Shown piece by piece: positions 60,376-64,000 of a stretch of 64,000 nt of DNA (positions are counted from its first letter, which is position 1; each line of letters starts with the position of its first letter). Where the stretch lies: contig NZ_FNVT01000014.1 in the NCBI RefSeq assembly GCF_900108335.1, positions 245,004-309,003 on the forward strand, given 5' to 3'. The notes beneath the pieces were generated by a model. It made no database searches. It was not told the DNA's origin and saw only the letters and a program-made list of their open reading frames with translations. The translations under genes and the position numbers were made by a program. This DNA is from Nonomuraea solani (GTDB lineage Bacteria; Actinomycetota; Actinomycetes; Streptosporangiales; Streptosporangiaceae).

Positions 60376-60557
60376 CCACCGGTGGGCAGGCGTCGCCAAG
60401 CTGCGTCGGCCACCGGCGGGCAGGCGTCGCCAAGCTGCGTCGGCCACCGGCGGGCAGGCGTCGCCAAGCTGCGTCGGCCACCGACCGGCAGGTGTCACCA
60501 ACCTGCGTCGCCCACCGACCGCAGGCGCCACCAACCTGCATCGGCCATCTGCCGGCG
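60374..60557. repeat. 34-bp tandem array seeded on the epoxide hydrolase stop codon
   Basis: Copies start at 60374, 60408, 60442, 60476 and 60510 (the last 33 bp), then a partial copy to 60557. Copies 2 and 3 are identical. The core CGCCAAGCTGCGTC also matches the gene's own last codons CGCCAAGCTCCGCT, so the array seems to have grown from the coding end. No CRISPR-like spacers. Confidence 0.9.
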
Positions 60558-60564
60558 TTCTGAC

Positions 60565-60600
60565 GATGCCGCGCGACCCACCCAAGGGCCGCGCGGCATC
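60565..60600. terminator. Hairpin terminator, no T-tract
   Basis: GATGCCGCGCG (60565-60575) pairs perfectly with CGCGCGGCATC (60590-60600) over 11 bp, loop of 14. Placed after the 34-bp array; a typical actinobacterial hairpin-only terminator for the reductase/epoxide hydrolase operon. Confidence 0.65.
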
Positions 60601-61066
60601 GCCCCCTCGGCGGCATGTGGGGCCAGACAGCCGTCCAAGTCCCCCCTATGCACCGGCGGGGGGCAGGCCGGAGCCGCCTGAGAACGACGACCAATCAGGC
60701 CCCTCGGTCGCCGACTCCAGAAGCCCGAGCCGTGGCCCCCGTTCCCCCCAGAACCCGCTTGGAGAACAGGAGGGCTCCAGCACCATCACCGATCCACGCT
60801 GTCTAGACGAATCGTCCGAATCCCCCGCAACCAGAAGATCAAGTTCAGGGGTGCTCTGGAGCCCGGTGTTGGCGCCGTTAGGAAAGTGACATCCGGTGCC
60901 ATCCCGGTGACTCGGTGTCCACTGTTGGACAGCGAGCGCACCTGGTGAATACCTGAGGGAGGCGGAGGATGAGCGAGTGAGCGGCAGAAAGCCGCCTCCC
61001 GCCGGGTGCGAAGTAGCAGCGATCGTGCCCCGGCCGGTAGCCCCGAGCGCTGCCAGAGGACCTCTC
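60601..61066. other. Non-coding stretch of about 470 bp
   Basis: Open frames here are Pro/Ser/Arg-rich and have no recognisable start context or conserved feature. I see no gene. The last ~15 bases contain AGAGGA, the ribosome-binding site of the CAP gene. Confidence 0.5.
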
Positions 61067-61555
61067 ATGCCAGGAACCCGCCCCCCTCTCCCCGACAGCA
61101 CCACACCTGAATTCCAGGCCGAAGCACTCGCCGAAGCCAACGCCTACCGGGCCAAGCACCACGCGCCACCACTGACCATGGACCCGGAACTCAACGCCTA
61201 CGCCAAGGAGCGGGCGGCCTCCCGCTCCGAGCAGGAAGCGCTCGACGCCGGTCACACCGGCCTGCGGGCGCAGACGGGCGAGAACATCTTCTGGGGCGGC
61301 GGCTCCGAAGCCCTGCCCGGGTCGATGGCGGTCAAGAACTGGTACGACGAAATCGGCAGCTACGACTTCGCCGCGGCCAAGTTCTCTCCCAACGCGGGTC
61401 ACTTCACGCAACTGGTCTGGAAGTCGAGCACCAAGGTCGGCATCGGACGCGCCGCGGGCCAGGGCGGCGAATTCTTCGAGACGTACATCGTGTTCGTCTT
61501 CGAGCAGCGCGGCAACATGCAGGGCGCTTTCGCGGAGAACGTCCTCCCCGCCTGA
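61067..61555 (+). CDS. CAP/SCP superfamily protein, GAPR-1-like, without signal peptide
   Basis: 162 residues. The CAP domain covers almost the whole protein: EALAEANAYRAKHHAPPL, TGENIFW, WYDEIGSYDF and HFTQLVWKSSTKVGIG. His in HFTQ and Glu in GENI and WYDEI match positions of the CAP cavity. The pattern is close to the eukaryotic GAPR-1 group rather than to secreted bacterial YkwD proteins. No signal peptide with the ATG at 61067 (AGAGGA upstream), so likely cytosolic or peripheral. Function unknown. Confidence 0.87.
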   Translation: MPGTRPPLPDSTTPEFQAEALAEANAYRAKHHAPPLTMDPELNAYAKERAASRSEQEALDAGHTGLRAQTGENIFWGGGSEALPGSMAVKNWYDEIGSYDFAAAKFSPNAGHFTQLVWKSSTKVGIGRAAGQGGEFFETYIVFVFEQRGNMQGAFAENVLPA

Positions 61556-61580
61556 CCAACCCCCTCAACCCCAAGTCCCT

Positions 61581-61624
61581 GACGGGTGGGCCGGGCCCCA
61601 GCGCTGAGTCCCGCCCCACCCGTC
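61581..61624. terminator. Hairpin terminator after CAP gene
   Basis: GACGGGTGGG (61581-61590) pairs perfectly with CCCACCCGTC (61615-61624), loop of 24 bases, 25 bp past the CAP stop. No T-tract. Confidence 0.55.
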
Positions 61625-61866
61625 CGACCATGGCTCGCCATCGCCACCACCAGCACACGAACCACCCTGACCAGGCAGCCCGTGACGAGGAGGGCCGGCG
61701 CTCGGCAAGACAGGCTGGCACTCGGCAACCGACGACAACGACCCCCTCCCGATCCGAGACGACCACGTCCTCACGCCGGTCACCGCAGAAGCCGGTCGGC
61801 CCCGGGTTGACGATGCTCAGGCGCAATGCCGCCCGCTGCTGAAGGCTCAACCGCACCGCCCTTAGC

Positions 61867-62118
61867 CTTCATGAAGGCATCGATGAAACTGAACCGCTGA
61901 TGGACGTGATCGGACCGTCTGCGATGGCTGCTGCCAACATGCTCGTGGTTGCCAACGAGGCGAACCTCGCGCCCGGTGCTGCAGCCAAGGCGTTCAACAC
62001 GGCCTAGCGCAACTTGGAGCATGCGATCGTGTCCCTGGCCAAGGCACGAGAGACATACCGCGAGCACCATCCCGACCTCTGGGTTCCGCGACCGGCTGTC
62101 CAACGGCACCACCGCTGA
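61867..62118 (+). pseudogene. Possible decayed ORF with in-frame TAG
   Basis: In the frame of ATG 61900 the translation reads smoothly (MAAANMLVVANEANLAP) to a TAG at 62005, then continues with RNLEHAIVSLAKARETYREHHPDLW to a TGA at 62116. Base composition is lower in GC than the neighbours. No family recognised, no ribosome-binding site. The rest of 61625-62353 shows no supported gene. Confidence 0.25.
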
Positions 62119-62353
62119 GCAAGCAGTCCGTAGCCTGTGTCCGCTGCCAGGACCTTGATCAATCCGCGCAACTTGTGCACCGGGCGTGCCAAGGTGCTCG
62201 CTTCGGGGCCAGTGGTGGTGCATGTCGGCGGCACAACCAGATGCTCCATCAGCGGGCATCTTGCTGATCCGGGTGCCGATCGACGTTCAGAGCACTGGGC
62301 CTGTTCGTCCGTTGCCGGGCGAAGACCCGCGGTCGTACAGCACGCCCATCAGT

Positions 62354-62368
62354 TAAGATCAACGCGTG
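62354..62368 (+). promoter_or_regulatory. Leaderless -10 element for barstar-domain gene
   Basis: TAAGAT (62354-62359) ends six bases before the GTG at 62366 and no ribosome-binding site is present, so a leaderless mRNA is likely. No good -35 seen. Confidence 0.5.
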
Positions 62369-63553
62369 TCGACCCCTCTGCGCTGGCGGCTACTTGACGA
62401 GGAAACCGGCGTCACCCTCGCCGACTTTACAGATATCGATGGGCTCTTCATCGACCGTGTGTTCCCGATCGAGCCGTCGTATGAGCGCTATACCTTGTTG
62501 AGTTGCGCGCCGTCGGGACCGCTTCTCGCTGCGATCGACGGCACTGGGCCGGCCTGGTTCGGAAACTTCGTTGTCGAGGGCGCCCACGACCCCGGCCGAC
62601 CGGTAGGCGAACGGTGCGAGGATCAGTGCTGGGAGTGCGCCCAGAACATGGAGGAACTGCTTGACGTCCGGGTCATCGGCCACCGCCCCGCCGCAGACGG
62701 ATCCGGTCTGCTCGACATCGACCTCGAGGGCCATCGCCGCGACGACGACAACAATCAGGGCGGCACCGTCGCTCCCATGGTCTCCGGTTACCGGCTGCTC
62801 GTGTGGTCGACGGTGAACGGATCCAGCGAGGAGACGTCGGCTGGGAAGTGCCGTGACATCGCAGGCCTCTTCCACGAGCGGCCGGAAAGCTGGCCGCCAG
62901 GTCCGCCGTTGACCTTGCTGGGCTGCCGTCCCGGGCTCAGCGGATCGTTCCAGGCCGAACTGGCCCACGTGCGCGTCGATGGTACGGCCCACACGATGGG
63001 CTGGGAACAACGCGTCTTCGGAAGCGTTGTCACTTCGCGCCCGTCCACCCTCGGTGACGATCTTGTCGACGTTGTGCTGGATGCGCGGATCCCGGAGCCG
63101 ATGGCGGCCAACGACCGCCAAATGTGGGGCATGTGGCGCGCTGGCGGCCCGACCCAGCCCAACCTTTGGGCCCAGCTCGATCGCAGCGATCGTTATCTTT
63201 GGGTAGGTGCAGCCGCGATCCACCGGATCCACGCTCCGGACAAGCCTGCGGGCACGGTGTATCACCTGGACGGACGCCATAGCACTGACTACGACGCCTT
63301 CTTCTGCGCGATCGGCGAGGCGGTCAACGGCCCTGGAGGCTGGTTCGGCGGTGACCTGTTCTGGTTACACGAGAATGCCGCCACCGGCGGCGGCGGCGCG
63401 ACCCCCGGCTTCCGCATGATCTGGCACAACTCGGAGGTCGCGCGCACCCACCTGGTCTCCGGCTACGACCGAAAGAGCTGGCGGCCCGCCGTGACCTTCG
63501 ACGACCTGGTGCAGTGCCTCACTGAGGACGGTGTTCAGCTTGAACTACGTTGA
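62366..63553 (+). CDS. Two-part protein with C-terminal barstar-like domain
   Basis: 395 residues. The last ~100 (YHLDGRHSTDYDAFFCAIGEAVNGPGG in two parts, GGDLFWLHENA, FRMIWHNSEVARTHL, FDDLVQCLTEDGVQLEL) match the barstar fold that inhibits barnase-type RNases. The first ~290 residues include a Cys pair (CEDQCWECAQN) and several SUKH/immunity-like strands, but I do not recognise the domain. Probably an immunity protein against a secreted or contact-delivered toxin; no toxin gene is visible in the window. GTG start. Lower GC than neighbours and close to an integrase, consistent with transfer. Confidence 0.7.
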   Translation: MSTPLRWRLLDEETGVTLADFTDIDGLFIDRVFPIEPSYERYTLLSCAPSGPLLAAIDGTGPAWFGNFVVEGAHDPGRPVGERCEDQCWECAQNMEELLDVRVIGHRPAADGSGLLDIDLEGHRRDDDNNQGGTVAPMVSGYRLLVWSTVNGSSEETSAGKCRDIAGLFHERPESWPPGPPLTLLGCRPGLSGSFQAELAHVRVDGTAHTMGWEQRVFGSVVTSRPSTLGDDLVDVVLDARIPEPMAANDRQMWGMWRAGGPTQPNLWAQLDRSDRYLWVGAAAIHRIHAPDKPAGTVYHLDGRHSTDYDAFFCAIGEAVNGPGGWFGGDLFWLHENAATGGGGATPGFRMIWHNSEVARTHLVSGYDRKSWRPAVTFDDLVQCLTEDGVQLELR

Positions 63554-63805
63554 TGGAGCACCGCTGGTGGAGCGATACGCACAACCCATCAGACCGTTAC
63601 AGCACATACGGCGATCTGCGGAGGCCGGTCGGACAGCGCGACCGCACACGCTCAGCGGTTAACTAATAACCCTTGAGTTGCTTGAGGCCCTGTGAGCTTC
63701 TTTAGCCCCTGGACCTGGGCTGATCTGCTGGTGCTCCGGCTTCTTCTGGTGTTGATGAGATTTCGGGGATTCTGAAGGTCTATCGTCCTGGTCGTTCGTC
63801 TTGCT
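63554..63805. other. Non-coding gap between barstar-domain gene and integrase
   Basis: About 250 bp of comparatively AT-rich sequence without a supportable gene. It contains stop codons in all forward frames shortly before 63776. An attachment site could lie here, but no repeat partner is visible in the window. Confidence 0.4.
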
Positions 63806-64000
63806 GTGAAAGTGAAGGCGAGGTGGCCGGAGTTGGCGCTGGCGGTAGTGAAGGATCTTCGAGTGGCCCGTGCCCCGGCCACCGCCGAGGACCTGGAGGC
63901 GCTGGAAACCGACGTGCTGGCCGGGTTCGTACTGGCCCGGGCGGCGGCGGGGCTGTCGGACGGAACGATCTCCTCCGACGTGGTGCACCTGGAGCAGACA
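63806..64000 (+). CDS. Tyrosine recombinase/integrase, N-terminal fragment (cut by window edge)
   Basis: 65 codons from GTG 63806 to the right edge, no stop. The segment LEALETDVLAGFVLARAAAGLSDGTISSDVVHLEQ is the SAM-like core-binding N-terminal region of actinobacterial phage-type integrases. Catalytic residues lie beyond the window. No ribosome-binding site is seen before the GTG. It implies an integrated element or remnant to the right. Confidence 0.65.
   Translation, partial: MKVKARWPELALAVVKDLRVARAPATAEDLEALETDVLAGFVLARAAAGLSDGTISSDVVHLEQT

Noticed and set aside
60374..60557. Regularly spaced 34-bp repeats as a CRISPR array
   Set aside because: The copies are contiguous without unique spacers, no cas genes are nearby, and the unit is homologous to the 3' end of the upstream gene; it is a tandem array.
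60566..60889. 107-codon forward ORF after the repeat array
   Set aside because: Pro/Ser/Arg-rich translation typical of out-of-frame high-GC DNA, and its first codons lie in a perfect hairpin that looks like a terminator.
240..61856. Many long antisense frames, some over 600 codons, opposite known genes
   Set aside because: They lie opposite strongly conserved domains and their translations are Arg/Gly/Ala/Pro-rich; they are frame shadows of GC-rich coding sequence.
63554..63805. Attachment site next to the integrase
   Set aside because: No tRNA 3' end and no direct repeat partner is visible in the window, so an att site cannot be claimed.
1..64000. tRNA, rRNA or known riboswitch
   Set aside because: Looking through the intergenic regions I saw no cloverleaf-like or conserved riboswitch core sequence; a covariance-model search would be needed to exclude small RNAs.

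Overview
The window comes from a high-GC actinomycete. Evidence: strongly GC-biased third codon positions, many GTG starts, many 4-base ATGA/GTGA gene overlaps, MsiK-dependent (ATPase-less) sugar importers, a SARP/AfsR regulator, F420/LLM-type oxidoreductases, an ECF41 sigma factor and WD40 mega-proteins. The style suggests a Streptosporangiales-type genome (Nonomuraea-like); that is an inference from gene content, not a proof. The first gene (a LacI regulator) and the last (an integrase) are cut by the window edges.

Left part, 1-26.8 kb, is a plant-polysaccharide/glycan catabolic island. (a) 0.1-10.1 kb: LacI regulator (partial), a DHDPS-family aldolase, a Tat-exported sialidase-fold protein, a GH127 beta-L-arabinofuranosidase, a GH63-like (alpha/alpha)6 hydrolase, a PhyH dioxygenase, an AraC regulator and a convergent clan GH-A hydrolase. 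(b) 10.1-16.5 kb: LacI regulator, Tat-lipoprotein sugar-binding protein, two CUT1 permeases and a GH51 arabinofuranosidase. Identical 14-bp operators lie in front of both the importer operon and the neighbouring GH-A gene. (c) 20.5-26.7 kb: LacI, sugar-binding lipoprotein, two permeases and a GH42 beta-galactosidase in one tightly overlapped operon ending in a strong intrinsic terminator. A matching minus-strand operon at 48.5-55.9 kb (GH-A hydrolase with carbohydrate-binding modules, GH36 alpha-galactosidase, binding protein, two permeases) sits behind two tandem TGTGA-type palindromes.

Middle part, 16.5-48.5 kb, is a mixed housekeeping/signalling stretch: a pseudokinase-TM-WD40 protein, a MetE-like methyltransferase, a two-component system, a degenerate NB-ARC-WD40 protein, a MerR regulator fused to a PrxQ-type peroxiredoxin with what looks like a leaderless self-regulated promoter, a MOSC protein, an orphan trypco1 protein, a MarR/LLM locus including an LLM-berberine-bridge oxidase fusion, a SARP regulator, an aminoglycoside-phosphotransferase-like kinase, two SAM methyltransferases and a P450 with an atypical I-helix.

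Right part, 56-64 kb: an ECF41 sigma factor with its NAD-epimerase partner and a recognisable ECF41 autopromoter; a divergent NmrA-like reductase plus epoxide hydrolase whose ORF carries a ~140-residue repeat-rich insertion and is followed by a 34-bp tandem array; a CAP-superfamily protein; a decayed stretch; an orphan barstar-domain protein; and an integrase fragment, suggesting the edge of a mobile or recombining region.

A recurring structural theme is tandem duplication: 15-bp and 42-bp coding minisatellites (10.45, 31.8 and 59.96 kb) and short tandem duplications seeded exactly across stop codons (20.45, 28.9 and 60.37 kb).
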